A program made the position numbers and the translations under genes. From the NCBI GenBank assembly GCA_947472645.1, contig CANJBQ010000014.1, positions 1-56,555 of the forward strand: a DNA stretch of 56,555 nt, in the 5' to 3' direction. Shown piece after piece: positions 43,461 to 53,966 of the stretch. Under the pieces are notes generated by a model. That model saw only the letters and a program-made list of their open reading frames with translations, was not told the DNA's origin and searched no databases. The stretch's first letter is position 1. Each line of letters starts with the position of its first letter. The DNA comes from Burkholderiaceae bacterium (GTDB lineage: Bacteria > Pseudomonadota > Gammaproteobacteria > Burkholderiales > Burkholderiaceae).

Positions 43461-46400
43461 TTACTCTCTAAAACTGTTTAATATTTTTTCAATTCTTTTC
43501 ACTGACATTGGTGCAGGGGTTTTCAGCTCTTGGGCATACAAGGCGACTCTTAACTCCTCCAATTGCCACCGTATCTCACTTATTTGACGATCATGCGATC
43601 CATTTGATAAGTTTTTAGCTAATTGGAGATATTGCTTTTGTAAACGCATCCACTGCATCTGATTATCTTGATCTCGTAATAAATTTGAACGTAATTTTTC
43701 AATACGCACCAAAATACCTTTTAAATAACGAGGAATATGAATAATTTGCTCATAGGGGGTTTGCTCAAGAAATTTACGGTGAATTAACTGTTGAAATTGA
43801 CTATTCATATCCTCAAAAGCTGCGGGACAAATCACTTTCACTCCAGCTAATTTTTTCTGCAGCTCCGAAGATCCTTCTAAGCAATTTAAAACTTGCCGAG
43901 CAATGTCCTGAGCAATTAAGGAAAGCTTGGTTTTACTAACCTGAACCCTCTCCTGAAAATCCTCTGATGATTGAGGTAAAGGCTCAAATAAACATCCTCG
44001 CTCTAAGGCGAAATCAAAAATCTGCTGCATCACATCTTCAACAGTACCCATTTGCATAAAAAGAAGCCCAATTTCCCTAGCTCCAGGCAATTGTTTAGCA
44101 AGCATCTTTATACTATCCTTATGCGCTAAAGCAAACAACCTTCTCAAACCTCGATAATGCGTCTTGCGCGCAACTTCTGGATCGTCAAAGACTTGTATTT
44201 GACAATGTGTCTTACAGTCCACTAAGGCTGGATAACCATACAGTATTTGCTGATGCCTTTTTAACTCAAGCATTTCAGGTAGGTTACCAAAATTCCACTC
44301 TTTAATTTCTTCAAGCCCTACGTCGATCAATTGAGGTGCGCTAGGTAAAACAACGTCGGAACTTGCTTCTTGAATTTGACTAACTTGAGAAATCGCCTCA
44401 ATTGCTGCCTGCTGAAATATCTCTCGCGCATTAGATGCGTAGCTTGATCTCAACTTGGTCAGATTTCTTTCTAATTCTAGTTGTCGTCCATGTTCATCAA
44501 TTAACCGAAAATTCATAAAGCAATGGGAAGGTAAATTCTCGACTCTAAAATCACTTCGCTTCACGATCACCTGGGTTTGTTCTCTGATTTGATTGATCAA
44601 GACATCCAATAACTCCCCCTTACCAAATTGTTGATCCTCCAATAATCGATCTACAACCCCTTTAGAAAATTCTGGAACGGGCACACAATGACGCCTCAGT
44701 TTTTGCGGTAATGACTTCAGAAGAACTTGTATCTTCTCTACACATAAACCAGGAACAAGCCAGTCACATTTTCTCTCATCAATTTGATTCAGCAGTGACA
44801 ATGGCACAACTAGCGTAACACCATCTTTAGGACTTCCGGGTTCAAAATGATAGGTCAGTTGTAATTGCGAACCCATCACTTGAAATTGCTTGGGATAACG
44901 ATCATCGCTAATATGTGTTGCTTCATGACGCATCAAATCTTGTTTAGAAATAGTTAATAATTGACTCAGGTCTGGGTTCTTATCAAGATGCGCCTGCAAA
45001 GATGCTCTACTTAAAACGTCGATTGGCAAAACCTGATCATAAAAAGCATATATCAACTCATCACTCACCAATACGTCCTGACGCCTAGATCGATGTTCTA
45101 AAGCCTCCACCTCAGCAATGAGTTGTTGATTTTTCCAGAAAAAACCAAACACTTTTCCTGTTTGTTTTTGTATCTGATCTGTTTCCTGCTGCCCCAACAA
45201 GGCACCTTCAACCAGTGCGCGTTGAATAAAAATCTTACGAGCTTCTTCAGGTTGCATGAGAGCAAACTTGACTTTACGTCCATGGTAGAGCGTTAACCCA
45301 TACAAGGCACCTTGCTCATGTGCCATGACCTCTCCAGTCCGGGAATCCCAAAAAGGCTCGCTCCAACTTTTTTGAAGTCGATGCTGACAGATTCGTTCCA
45401 CCCAGCGTGGTTCAATCTTTGCCATATTTCTGGCAAACAAACGGTTAGTTTGCATCAATTCACCAGCGACAATCCAACCAGTTGGCTTCTTTAATAGATG
45501 ATGACCTGGCCAAGCAAATACTTTAATCCCCCTTGCCCCCTCAAACCAAGCCTCCTCATCTGACTTTTTAGCAATGTTTCCAAGCAGCCCTGTCAATAAA
45601 GAAGTATGGATTTGCTCATAGGTTGTCGGCAAAGAATTCATTCGCCAACCTTGCGCAATTAAGATTTCTAGGAGTTGTTGGTGGACATCCCGCCACTCCC
45701 TCATTCTTCGGGGCGAGATAAAAAACTTACGGCATAAATCATCAAATTGACGATTACTAGATTTTTGCTGAAATGCGGTTTGATACCAATCCCATAATTT
45801 GATGTAACTCATAAATTCGGATTGTTCATCCGCAAAAGTTTTGTGAGCTAAATCTGCTGCCTGAGCAAATTCCATAGGACGATCACGCGGATCCTGAATC
45901 GCCATTGCAGTGGCAATAATCAGTACCTCTCGCAAAGCCATTTGCTCCCTAGCGGCAATTAACATTCTGGCAACTCTTGGGTCAAGGGGTAATTTTGCTA
46001 AGTCATGACCAATGGGTGTTAGCTCAATCTCACGACGGTTGTCATTCTGAATAACTTCTACAGCACCCAATTCTTCGAGTAATTGGATGCCATCACTAAT
46101 AGCCCTCCCAGTTGGTGCTTGTAGGAAAGGGAATTCTTCAATTTTCGGTAGCCTCAGAGCTGCCATCCGTAAGATGACGCTCGCTAGAGAGCTTCTTAAA
46201 ATTTCTGGGTCTGTATACGCCGGCCGCAAAAGAAATTCATCCTCGGCATATAAACGAATACAAATTCCATCTGCGACACGACCACACCTTCCTGCTCGCT
46301 GATTCGCCGCAGATTGCGAAATAGGCTCAATCTCTAACTGCTCCACCTTGTTCCGAAATGAATAACGCTTAACACGTGCAAGACCCGCATCAATCACAAA

Positions 46401-47369
46401 GCGAATGCCAGGAACCGTTAAGGATGTTTCAGCGACATTGGTTGCAAGAACAATGCGTCGGCCATGGCCTTCCTGAAAAACTCGCTCTTGTTCGGCCATC
46501 GACTGCCTCGCAAACAAACTCAGTACTTCTGGACTATAGCGTTGTGTAATGGCAATATTTTTTCGTAAAGCTTCCGCACATTCGCGAATCTCTCGTTCAC
46601 CAGGTAAAAACACCAAAATATCACCCGTACCCTTGACGCCTTGCCCCCATAACTCAGCAATCCCCTCACACACAGCATCAGGTAAATCTACAGACTCTTT
46701 CGTCGTTGCAAGATCTAATGGACGATAACGAATTTCTACTGGAAACAAACGTCCACTGACCTCAATAATGGGGACCTCTTGAGAAAAATGAAAATGCTGA
46801 GCAAATATCTGTGCATTGATCGTTGCTGAGGTAATAATGACTTTAAGATCAGGTCGCTTAGGCAGGATCAACCTGAGGTATCCCAATAAAAAGTCAATAT
46901 TTAAACTACGCTCATGAGCCTCATCGATGATGATGGTATCGTAAGCTGTAAGCAATGGGTCATTCTGGGTCTGAGCCAATAAAATACCATCAGTCATGAG
47001 CTTAATCGAGGCTGTTTGTGAGCTTTTATCCGCAAAACGAACCTGATAAGCCACATCTTGTCCAATCGGACTACCTAATTCTTGGGCGATTCTTTTGGCG
47101 GTCGATGTTGCAGCAATCCGTCTTGGCTGGGTATGTCCAATCAATTTACCGGTGCCATTAGCGACACCTTGTCCAATCGCTAGACAAATTTTAGGTAATT
47201 GTGTTGTTTTACCTGAACCCGTCTCTCCACAAACAATAATGACTTGATGGCTGCGCAAAGCCTCCATAATGAGGCCCCGCTGGGCACTCACAGGTAAAAG
47301 TTCTGGAAACTCTAGCCGAATGTGAGATTTTTCCAACTGATTGTGTGTATTTTTAGCATTTTGATTCAT
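43461..47369 (-). CDS. hrpA: ATP-dependent RNA helicase HrpA
   Basis: This protein of about 1302 residues is a DEAH-box helicase of HrpA type, nearly the length of E. coli HrpA (1300). Motif I GETGSGKT is at residues 48-55, with motif II DEAHERS, motif III SATI, and motif VI QRAGRCGRV. The long C-terminal half is the HrpA-specific DUF3418 region. E. coli HrpA rescues stalled ribosomes. An upstream in-frame ATG at 47444 would overlap argA; 47369 is chosen because AGGA lies 5 bases before it. The divergent argA start is only 22 bases away. Five small genes follow closely, so hrpA may head a six-gene transcript. Confidence 0.94.
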   Translation of the reverse strand: MNQNAKNTHNQLEKSHIRLEFPELLPVSAQRGLIMEALRSHQVIIVCGETGSGKTTQLPKICLAIGQGVANGTGKLIGHTQPRRIAATSTAKRIAQELGSPIGQDVAYQVRFADKSSQTASIKLMTDGILLAQTQNDPLLTAYDTIIIDEAHERSLNIDFLLGYLRLILPKRPDLKVIITSATINAQIFAQHFHFSQEVPIIEVSGRLFPVEIRYRPLDLATTKESVDLPDAVCEGIAELWGQGVKGTGDILVFLPGEREIRECAEALRKNIAITQRYSPEVLSLFARQSMAEQERVFQEGHGRRIVLATNVAETSLTVPGIRFVIDAGLARVKRYSFRNKVEQLEIEPISQSAANQRAGRCGRVADGICIRLYAEDEFLLRPAYTDPEILRSSLASVILRMAALRLPKIEEFPFLQAPTGRAISDGIQLLEELGAVEVIQNDNRREIELTPIGHDLAKLPLDPRVARMLIAAREQMALREVLIIATAMAIQDPRDRPMEFAQAADLAHKTFADEQSEFMSYIKLWDWYQTAFQQKSSNRQFDDLCRKFFISPRRMREWRDVHQQLLEILIAQGWRMNSLPTTYEQIHTSLLTGLLGNIAKKSDEEAWFEGARGIKVFAWPGHHLLKKPTGWIVAGELMQTNRLFARNMAKIEPRWVERICQHRLQKSWSEPFWDSRTGEVMAHEQGALYGLTLYHGRKVKFALMQPEEARKIFIQRALVEGALLGQQETDQIQKQTGKVFGFFWKNQQLIAEVEALEHRSRRQDVLVSDELIYAFYDQVLPIDVLSRASLQAHLDKNPDLSQLLTISKQDLMRHEATHISDDRYPKQFQVMGSQLQLTYHFEPGSPKDGVTLVVPLSLLNQIDERKCDWLVPGLCVEKIQVLLKSLPQKLRRHCVPVPEFSKGVVDRLLEDQQFGKGELLDVLINQIREQTQVIVKRSDFRVENLPSHCFMNFRLIDEHGRQLELERNLTKLRSSYASNAREIFQQAAIEAISQVSQIQEASSDVVLPSAPQLIDVGLEEIKEWNFGNLPEMLELKRHQQILYGYPALVDCKTHCQIQVFDDPEVARKTHYRGLRRLFALAHKDSIKMLAKQLPGAREIGLLFMQMGTVEDVMQQIFDFALERGCLFEPLPQSSEDFQERVQVSKTKLSLIAQDIARQVLNCLEGSSELQKKLAGVKVICPAAFEDMNSQFQQLIHRKFLEQTPYEQIIHIPRYLKGILVRIEKLRSNLLRDQDNQMQWMRLQKQYLQLAKNLSNGSHDRQISEIRWQLEELRVALYAQELKTPAPMSVKRIEKILNSFRE

Positions 47370-47377
47370 AAGCGTCC

Positions 47378-47383
47378 TATAAT
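47378..47383 (+). promoter_or_regulatory. Consensus -10 element for argA
   Basis: A perfect TATAAT ends 8 bases before the argA ATG, so transcription would begin at or within two bases of the start codon. No good -35 lies at 16-18 bases upstream, and no Shine-Dalgarno is present. The element also overlaps the hrpA Shine-Dalgarno on the other strand. Confidence 0.45.
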
Positions 47384-47391
47384 TTTCGCTT

Positions 47392-48756
47392 ATGTCGACA
47401 AAACCATCCGAAAACCCTTCACAAGACAATCCTTCAGTAGACACTTTTCCTTTTGTTAGCTGGCTGAGAACTGTCGCACCCTATATTCACTCCTTTCACG
47501 GCAAAACGTTTGTGATTGCGTTTGCTGGCGAATTAGCGACCGATAGCGAGCTAGAAAATCTAGTGGAGGATATTGCGATGCTGCATGCCATGGGGATGAA
47601 TATTGTTTTAGTCCATGGTTCACGCCCCCAAATTCAAGAGCAACTCGCCCTACACTCAATTGCTCCAGTATATGGCTCAGGGCAAATGTTGGGATATCGT
47701 ATTACGGATACGGCGACTATGGAGTGCGTCAAAGAAGCCGTGGGTGAATTGCGTTTAGATATCGAAGCGTGCTTCAGCCAAGGGCTACCAAACACGCCCA
47801 TGGCTGGATCACGTATTTCTGTCATCTCGGGTAACTTCATTACGGCTAGACCAGTTGGAATTGTCGAAGGTGTAGACTTCATGAATACAGGCCTAGTACG
47901 CAAGGTCGATGCAGAATCCATCAAAATGTCTCTCAACCACAACAAGATTGTATTGCTCTCACCTCTGGGGTTTTCTCCAACTGGACAAGCGTTTAATCTT
48001 GCCTATGAAGACGTTGCATGCGCAACAGCGACTGCCTTAAAAGCTGACAAACTGATCTTCTTATCAAGCGTACATGCCTTAAAAGATATGAACGGAGAAC
48101 ATATCGCTGAGATTTCTTTACCGGATTTAGCACCCTATCTCAATGATGGTGGCTTGCCACCTGGTGAACTTCGCTCTTTGCTGGCCACTGCTGCAAAAGC
48201 CGTAAAGTTAGGCGTAAACCGTGTTCACCTATTACCGCATAATCGAGACGGTGCTGTTCTAGAAGAATTGTTTACCCACGATGGTGTGGGAACGATGATT
48301 GTTGCCTCAGATATTGAAAACCTACGTGAAGCCAATATGGATGATGTAGGTGGTATTCTGCAAATTATTTCGCCATTGGAAGATCAAGGTGTTCTTGCCC
48401 CTCGAGGAAGAACAGTCATTGAACGCGATATCTCTAATTTTTCGGTGATCGAACACGATCAAGTCATCTTTGGTTGCGCAGCCCTTTTTCCATTTTCGAA
48501 CTCGATGGGCGAACTCGCTTGTTTAGCCGTAGATGAGAACACCCAAGGTGTTGGCGACGGGGAAAGATTGCTCAAAAGAGTAGAAGCCCGTGCCAAAGAT
48601 TTAGGCATCAAAAAACTGTTTGTATTAACCACTAGAACAGAACATTGGTTTTTAAAGCGTGGCTTCGTCAAAGGCTCTGTTGATGAACTACCTAAAGAAA
48701 GAAAGTCCCATTACAACTGGGACCGTAAATCAATGGTACTGATCAAAAATTTATAA
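47392..48756 (+). CDS. argA: N-acetylglutamate synthase
   Basis: This 454-residue enzyme acetylates glutamate with acetyl-CoA in the first step of arginine synthesis. An N-terminal amino-acid-kinase-like domain (about 20-300) has FAGELATDSEL and NIVLVHGSRPQI. A C-terminal GNAT acetyltransferase domain (about 310-454) has GVGDGERLLKRVEARAKDLG and FVLTTRTEHWFLKRGF. Length fits the classical ArgA type, likely under arginine feedback. The start lies 22 bases from the divergent hrpA start, with a TATAAT just before it and no Shine-Dalgarno, suggesting a leaderless message. Confidence 0.95.
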   Translation: MSTKPSENPSQDNPSVDTFPFVSWLRTVAPYIHSFHGKTFVIAFAGELATDSELENLVEDIAMLHAMGMNIVLVHGSRPQIQEQLALHSIAPVYGSGQMLGYRITDTATMECVKEAVGELRLDIEACFSQGLPNTPMAGSRISVISGNFITARPVGIVEGVDFMNTGLVRKVDAESIKMSLNHNKIVLLSPLGFSPTGQAFNLAYEDVACATATALKADKLIFLSSVHALKDMNGEHIAEISLPDLAPYLNDGGLPPGELRSLLATAAKAVKLGVNRVHLLPHNRDGAVLEELFTHDGVGTMIVASDIENLREANMDDVGGILQIISPLEDQGVLAPRGRTVIERDISNFSVIEHDQVIFGCAALFPFSNSMGELACLAVDENTQGVGDGERLLKRVEARAKDLGIKKLFVLTTRTEHWFLKRGFVKGSVDELPKERKSHYNWDRKSMVLIKNL

Positions 48757-48762
48757 ATTTTC

Positions 48763-48768
48763 TATAAT
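48763..48768 (+). promoter_or_regulatory. -10 element for the Fe(II)-trafficking gene
   Basis: A perfect TATAAT lies 44 bases before the ATG at 48813, within the short gap after argA. TGATCA at 48740-48745 is a weak -35 at 17 bases. The leader has GA-rich AAAGAAAG but no strong Shine-Dalgarno. Confidence 0.45.
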
Positions 48769-48812
48769 GAGACTTTAGTTTCATTTCACTTTAAAGAAAG
48801 AATAATCTTCCT

Positions 48813-49085
48813 ATGACTAGAATGGTTCAATGTATCAAACTCAATAAAGAGGCTGAAGGATTAGCCTTTGCACCTGTTCCAGGTGAATTAGGTAAAAGAA
48901 TTTGGCAAAGTGTATCTAAAGAAGCTTGGGCTGATTGGTTAAAGCAACAAACCATGTTGATTAATGAAAATCGTCTGAATATGGCAGATGCACGAGCTAG
49001 ACAATACCTGCTCAAACAAACAGAGAAATTTTTCTTTGGTGAAGGTGCCGACACAGCATCTGGATTTGTCCCGCCTAGCGCTTAA
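48813..49085 (+). CDS. yggX: Fe(II)-trafficking, oxidative damage protection protein
   Basis: This 90-residue protein matches the YggX family (PF04362), which protects iron-sulfur proteins and helps iron trafficking under oxidative stress. Family signatures are KLNKEAEGL near the start, [13 protein letters not shown], then [12 protein letters not shown]. The usual N-terminal Cys is present at residue 7 (VQCIKL). Length equals the E. coli protein within a residue or two. Its last 4 bases overlap the convergent rpiA gene, leaving no space for a terminator. Confidence 0.95.
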   Translation: MTRMVQCIKLNKEAEGLAFAPVPGELGKRIWQSVSKEAWADWLKQQTMLINENRLNMADARARQYLLKQTEKFFFGEGADTASGFVPPSA

Positions 49086-49774
49086 AACCGAATTGTTTCT
49101 ACGCCACTATGGCTAGAAACAATGAGTTGCTGTGCTTTGTTCTGAGCAAAAATTCCATTACAGATGACACCAGGAATTTGATTCAGTTCCACCTCGAGTG
49201 CTTGAGGATGTGTAATATGAAGTCCAGAAATATCTAAAATCCAACCTGAATTATCTGTCACAAAAACTTTTGTTGAATCTACTTTTGATTTACGCAGGCT
49301 TACAACTCCACCGAGTTTTTCTAAATATTGAGTCACTTTTTGACTAGCCAGAGGAATCACTTCTATTGGCAGAGGAAATTTACCCAATACGACCACTTGT
49401 TTAGAAGAGTCACAAATACAGATAAAATACTTTGCCATAGAGGCGACAATTTTCTCTCTCGTCAAAGCTCCACCCCCGCCTTTGAGCATAATACCTTGGG
49501 GATTGATTTCATCAGCACCATCGATATAAACATCTAAACTCATCACGTCATTAGCGTCTAAAACAGTAAACCCTTTTTGCAGCAAACGCTCTGTACTTGC
49601 TTGAGAGCTTGATACAACTCCTTTAAACTTGGTGGCGTATGGCGCAAGCGCATCAATGAACAAGTTCACCGTAGAACCAGTCCCAATCCCGAGAATCTCG
49701 AAAGGAGGATCCTGCTTAAGCAAAGCATTAACAGCTTCTTTTGCTACGAGGGCTTTTTGTTCATCTTGGTGCAT
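49082..49774 (-). CDS. rpiA: Ribose-5-phosphate isomerase A
   Basis: This 230-residue enzyme interconverts ribose-5-phosphate and ribulose-5-phosphate. Motifs are [12 protein letters not shown] for phosphate binding, SSSQAS, D-G-A-D-E-I with catalytic Asp residues, and [12 protein letters not shown] with the catalytic Glu/Lys. Length is close to E. coli RpiA (219). It is divergent from tal across 74 bases, so two non-oxidative pentose phosphate genes face away from a shared control region. Confidence 0.96.
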   Translation of the reverse strand: MHQDEQKALVAKEAVNALLKQDPPFEILGIGTGSTVNLFIDALAPYATKFKGVVSSSQASTERLLQKGFTVLDANDVMSLDVYIDGADEINPQGIMLKGGGGALTREKIVASMAKYFICICDSSKQVVVLGKFPLPIEVIPLASQKVTQYLEKLGGVVSLRKSKVDSTKVFVTDNSGWILDISGLHITHPQALEVELNQIPGVICNGIFAQNKAQQLIVSSHSGVETIRF

Positions 49775-49848
49775 TAGGGTATCCCTGAAAATGTCGTCAA
49801 TTTATTTTAATAGCATTTCATCTGACCTTAACACGAATCGATATTAAA

Positions 49849-50802
49849 ATGAAGGTTATGAACCTTTTAGATCAAATGAAAAAATATACCGTCATGGTGG
49901 CTGATACTGGCGACTTTGAGCGTATTCAAGTCTACCAACCGAAAGACGCCACCACAAATCCTACCCTTATTCTTCGAGCGGCTAAATTACCGGCCTATCA
50001 AAACATGATCGAAGAGGTGAAAGCTAACTTTACAGATACTTCACTAAATGACAGAATGGATCAATTACTGGTTCGCTTCGGAATGGAGATATTAAAGGTC
50101 GTCCCAGGTCGAGTATCGACAGAAATCGATGCTGAACTCTCATTTAATATTGAGGATTCTGTCACTAGAGCGCGGAAGATCATTGATCTTTATAAAAAAT
50201 ATGAGGTTTCAAAGGATAGAGTCTTAATTAAAATTGCTGCAACTTGGGAAGGTATCCAATCAGCAAAAATATTAGAGGCCGAAGGCATCCACTGTAATCT
50301 CACCCTAGTATTTAATCTTGCGCAAGCAGTCGCTTGTGCACAGGCAAATGTCAAATTAATCTCCCCATTTGTTGGACGCATTACCGATTGGCATAAGAAC
50401 TCTCAAGGGACGAACTGGAATGCTGCAGCAATGTCAGGATCTAATGATCCTGGCGTTCAATCGGTGAAAACGATTTATCATTATTTAAAGCATCACGATT
50501 TCAAAACCGAAATTATGGGCGCTAGCTTTAGAAATATCGCCCAAATTACTGCTCTAGCTGGTTGCGATCTTCTGACCATAAGCCCCGAACTTCTTGAGGA
50601 GTTAAAAAATACACAAGGGGAAGTAAAAGAACAGTTAAGTTTCTTAACCGCTAAAAATATGAACATGACTCCCATTAACGTCGACGAAAAATCATTCCGT
50701 CAATTAATGAGTGATGATCCAATGGCTTCGGAAAAACTCGCCGAAGGTATTCACAACTTCAAAAAAGATACCGACTTACTTGCAGAGTTATTAGCTAGTT
50801 AA
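49849..50802 (+). CDS. tal: Transaldolase B-type
   Basis: This 317-residue enzyme moves a dihydroxyacetone unit between sugar phosphates in the pentose phosphate pathway. The Schiff-base Lys is in VLIKIAATWEGI, and the family signatures ATTNPTLI and NLTLVFNLAQA are intact. SPFVGRITDW marks the C-terminal half. Length equals E. coli TalB (317). A second in-frame ATG at 49858 also fits homologues, and neither has well-spaced Shine-Dalgarno sequence. It is divergent from rpiA and convergent with rlmB, with only 4 bases between stops. Confidence 0.96.
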   Translation: MKVMNLLDQMKKYTVMVADTGDFERIQVYQPKDATTNPTLILRAAKLPAYQNMIEEVKANFTDTSLNDRMDQLLVRFGMEILKVVPGRVSTEIDAELSFNIEDSVTRARKIIDLYKKYEVSKDRVLIKIAATWEGIQSAKILEAEGIHCNLTLVFNLAQAVACAQANVKLISPFVGRITDWHKNSQGTNWNAAAMSGSNDPGVQSVKTIYHYLKHHDFKTEIMGASFRNIAQITALAGCDLLTISPELLEELKNTQGEVKEQLSFLTAKNMNMTPINVDEKSFRQLMSDDPMASEKLAEGIHNFKKDTDLLAELLAS

Positions 50803-50806
50803 TCGT

Positions 50807-51556
50807 TTATTTTGACTTAACGATACGTTGTCTAGCAGCCTCATACAAACAAACACCACTTGCAACTGAGACGTTTAAGCTTTCTACACCGCCATACATT
50901 GGAATGCTAACGAGTTCATCACAAGTCTCTTTCGTTAAGCGACGCATCCCTTCTCCTTCAGCGCCCATCACAATTGCAATCGGGCCACTAAGGTCAATAT
51001 CATAAAGGGTTTTTTCAGCATCTTCTGAGGTTCCAATTAACCACACCCCAGCGTCTTGCAATTCACGCATCGCTCTTGCTAAGTTAGTAACGGCCACAAA
51101 GGGCATTGTTTCAGCTGCGCCACTTGCGACTTTACTCACCGTACTATTAAGTTGTGCCGAACGATCTTTAGGAACAATAATGGCATCAGCACCAGCTCCA
51201 TCCGCTACGCGTAAGCAGGCTCCTAAATTATGAGGATCCGTCACGCCATCTAAGATTAATAGTAGAGGTTTTTTATCCCCAATACTATCCAGTAACTCTG
51301 CAATATTACGCGCTAAAGAGGCTGGCTCAGCAAAGGCAACAACACCTTGATGGCGGTCATGCCCCGCTAATTGACGAAGTCGCTCAGTATCTGCAAGGTG
51401 TAATTTACGACCAATCGTTGCTTGGGCAGTTTCTACAAAATCCTTCATCCGCCGATCACGACGCGCTGCGTCGTAGTAGACAGTTTTAAGGCTATCTGGA
51501 GCTTGACGCATGCGGGCAACAATGGCATGAAACCCCACCAATATTTGCTGCTCCAT
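50807..51556 (-). CDS. rlmB: 23S rRNA (guanosine-2251-2'-O)-methyltransferase
   Basis: This 249-residue SPOUT-fold enzyme 2'-O-methylates G2251 in the peptidyl-transferase loop of 23S rRNA. The N-terminal substrate-binding domain (about 1-75) precedes the methyltransferase core. Motif 1 is [15 protein letters not shown], motif 2 includes MGAEGEGM, and motif 3 is [15 protein letters not shown], which forms the SAM-binding knot. Its ATG shares one base with the rnr stop codon (TAATG), so it is translated right after rnr, the usual pairing. Confidence 0.96.
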   Translation of the reverse strand: MEQQILVGFHAIVARMRQAPDSLKTVYYDAARRDRRMKDFVETAQATIGRKLHLADTERLRQLAGHDRHQGVVAFAEPASLARNIAELLDSIGDKKPLLLILDGVTDPHNLGACLRVADGAGADAIIVPKDRSAQLNSTVSKVASGAAETMPFVAVTNLARAMRELQDAGVWLIGTSEDAEKTLYDIDLSGPIAIVMGAEGEGMRRLTKETCDELVSIPMYGGVESLNVSVASGVCLYEAARQRIVKSK

Positions 51557-53901
51557 TAACGGCGACCTTTCAATTTGGCGCGTGATTCTGAGGAAGTTTT
51601 TTCAGCAACCTGAGTTCGCTTAGCATTACTTTTTGACTTCGGCTTATGCCCAGCACGAGATGTAGCTGGCTTTTTAGTCACCGCCCCTCGACCCGGTTGA
51701 GGAGCTTTTTCTGGAGGGCGAGTATGTTTTGAGGCAGCCTTCTTATTGGGCTTACCCATATCATCCATCGTGATAGGTGGTGCAAAACGACTACGCTCTA
51801 AAGTATTTTTAACAAGACTAAACTCAATTTTTCGTGCGTCTAAGTCAACTCGACTCACAAGAACATGTACCCGATCACCTAAGCGATAACGAATGCCAGT
51901 TCTTTCCCCACGCAACTCCTGACGAACTTCATCGTATTGATAATAGTCTCCACCAAGTTCAGAGATATGAATTAAACCCTCTACAAATAAAGTCTCTAAC
52001 TGTACAAATAATCCAAATGTAGTTGCCCCAGTAATTGTTCCAGCAAACTCTTGCCCCAAACGATCCCGCATAAAGTAACACTTCAACCATGATTCAACAT
52101 CGCGTGAAGCTTCATCCGCTCGACGCTCGTTTGCAGAACAGTGCACACCAAGCTGAGCCCATGCTGCCATATCCACGCCATCGCTCGCCGTTTTTTTTCT
52201 ACCTTTACTTGGCGCTTCCGATTGCTCATCTGCTAAATTCTTCTTCACCAAAGCAGCATTGACACGCCCAGGCCCATTTTTAGGCATTGCCAAATTCAGT
52301 GGAACTTCCTCAGGAATAGTAGGCTTATAGTTCTTTTTGGCCAAAATGGCTTTAATAACACGGTGCACGAGTAAATCAGGGTAACGACGAATCGGGCTCG
52401 TAAAGTGGGTATACGCTGGATAAGATAAACCGAAATGCCCTAAATTCTCCGGTTGATAGACTGCTTGTTGCATCGATCTGAGAATCACCGTTTGCAACAT
52501 ATTGGCATCAGGTCGCGACTTAATCGCTTGAATGAGTTTGGCGTAATCCATAGGATGAGGCTTAGTACCCCCCTCTAACGTTAAACCAGCAGACCTTAAT
52601 ACATCCCGCAGCGCGTTGACTTTTTCGGTAGTTGGTTCACCATGCACACGGAATAATGAAGTGTGATTTTTTGATCCAATGAAATTAGCCGCACACACGT
52701 TAGCCACCAACATACACTCTTCAATCAGACGATGTGCATCATTGCGGACCCTTGGTTCGATTCTCTCAATTTTGCCAAACTCATTACTGATAATTTGCGT
52801 TTCAGTAGTATCAAAATCAATGGCGCCACGTTTTTCACGTGAGCCTTTTAACACCTGAAAGAGCTTGTATAAATTTTGCAAAAGAGGCCGCAGTTTTTCA
52901 TGGCGGGCGGCTTCAGGACCCTTTGTATTACTCAGAATCTCCCATACTGTATTGTAGGTAAACCTTTGCACAGAATGCATTAAACCAGGATAAAACTGAT
53001 ATGCTTGCACGATCCCCTTGTGATCCACAACAGCATCGCACACCATACACAAACGATCTACGTTTGGTTTTAAAGAGCACAACCCATTAGAAATTTTTTC
53101 TGGCAACATCGGAATGACGCGTCGTGGAAAATAAACCGAGGTGCCACGACGAATTGCATCTGAATCTAGTGGATGTCCAGGTTTAACGTAGTGAGACACG
53201 TCAGCAATTGCCACAATTAAACGAAAGGCCTTGGCACCTTTAAATGTAATCGGCTCACAGTAAACCGCATCGTCAAAATCTCGAGCATCTTCTCCGTCAA
53301 TCGTGACTAAAGGGATATCGCGCAAATCAACTCTACCGTCAACATCCTCTTCGCAAACTTCGTCAGGTAATGCGGCGGCTTCTTTCATCGTCGCTGGCGA
53401 AAACTCATGTGGCACACCATATTTACGAACAGCGATTTCGATTTCCATTCCAGGATCATCAATTTCACCAAGCACCTCAACTACTCGTCCTACTGCTTGA
53501 CGATAACTATCGGGATAATCAATGATTTCACAGGAAACTACCTGACCTAATTTGGCGTTTAAATGCCCTTTAGGTGGAATTAAAATGTCATGTGAAATCC
53601 GCTTATCTTCAGGAGCAACAATCAATACTCCATTTTCATTGAGTAACCGACCAATCACGTGACGAGTTGCGCGTTCTAAAACGTCCACAATTTGACCCTC
53701 AGGACGGCCCTTACGATCATTCCCAAGGATTCGAACTGTAACCCGATCTCCATGCATCACACGCGTCATTTCACGTTCAGAAAGGAATATATCTAACTGA
53801 CCATCATCTGGGATCACAAATCCGAATCCGTCACGATGCCCTTGTACTGTTCCTATACGATCATCTCTTTTTCCCTGCGGTGCTGCTTGAAGTTTTATCA
53901 T
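51556..53901 (-). CDS. rnr: Ribonuclease R
   Basis: This 781-residue 3'-5' exoribonuclease degrades structured RNA. Two cold-shock-type domains fill the first 200 residues. The RNB catalytic domain has [13 protein letters not shown] with the metal-binding Asp cluster and [19 protein letters not shown]. An S1 domain near residues 620-705 ([16 protein letters not shown]) is followed by a Lys/Arg-rich tail. The N-terminal helix-turn-helix of E. coli RNase R (813 residues) is missing: the protein begins directly at the first cold-shock domain. It is followed by rlmB and divergent from the PIN gene. Confidence 0.96.
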   Translation of the reverse strand: MIKLQAAPQGKRDDRIGTVQGHRDGFGFVIPDDGQLDIFLSEREMTRVMHGDRVTVRILGNDRKGRPEGQIVDVLERATRHVIGRLLNENGVLIVAPEDKRISHDILIPPKGHLNAKLGQVVSCEIIDYPDSYRQAVGRVVEVLGEIDDPGMEIEIAVRKYGVPHEFSPATMKEAAALPDEVCEEDVDGRVDLRDIPLVTIDGEDARDFDDAVYCEPITFKGAKAFRLIVAIADVSHYVKPGHPLDSDAIRRGTSVYFPRRVIPMLPEKISNGLCSLKPNVDRLCMVCDAVVDHKGIVQAYQFYPGLMHSVQRFTYNTVWEILSNTKGPEAARHEKLRPLLQNLYKLFQVLKGSREKRGAIDFDTTETQIISNEFGKIERIEPRVRNDAHRLIEECMLVANVCAANFIGSKNHTSLFRVHGEPTTEKVNALRDVLRSAGLTLEGGTKPHPMDYAKLIQAIKSRPDANMLQTVILRSMQQAVYQPENLGHFGLSYPAYTHFTSPIRRYPDLLVHRVIKAILAKKNYKPTIPEEVPLNLAMPKNGPGRVNAALVKKNLADEQSEAPSKGRKKTASDGVDMAAWAQLGVHCSANERRADEASRDVESWLKCYFMRDRLGQEFAGTITGATTFGLFVQLETLFVEGLIHISELGGDYYQYDEVRQELRGERTGIRYRLGDRVHVLVSRVDLDARKIEFSLVKNTLERSRFAPPITMDDMGKPNKKAASKHTRPPEKAPQPGRGAVTKKPATSRAGHKPKSKSNAKRTQVAEKTSSESRAKLKGRR

Positions 53902-53966
53902 GTCTTTACTGGTTTTATCAAAAAATACGGCTATAGCTCTAATTTAACTCATTTAAAAAGACAGAC

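Noticed and set aside
47369..47444. Longer hrpA start at 47444
   Set aside because: It would read through the argA start and lacks a ribosome site; AGGA before 47369 and homologue length favour the shorter form.
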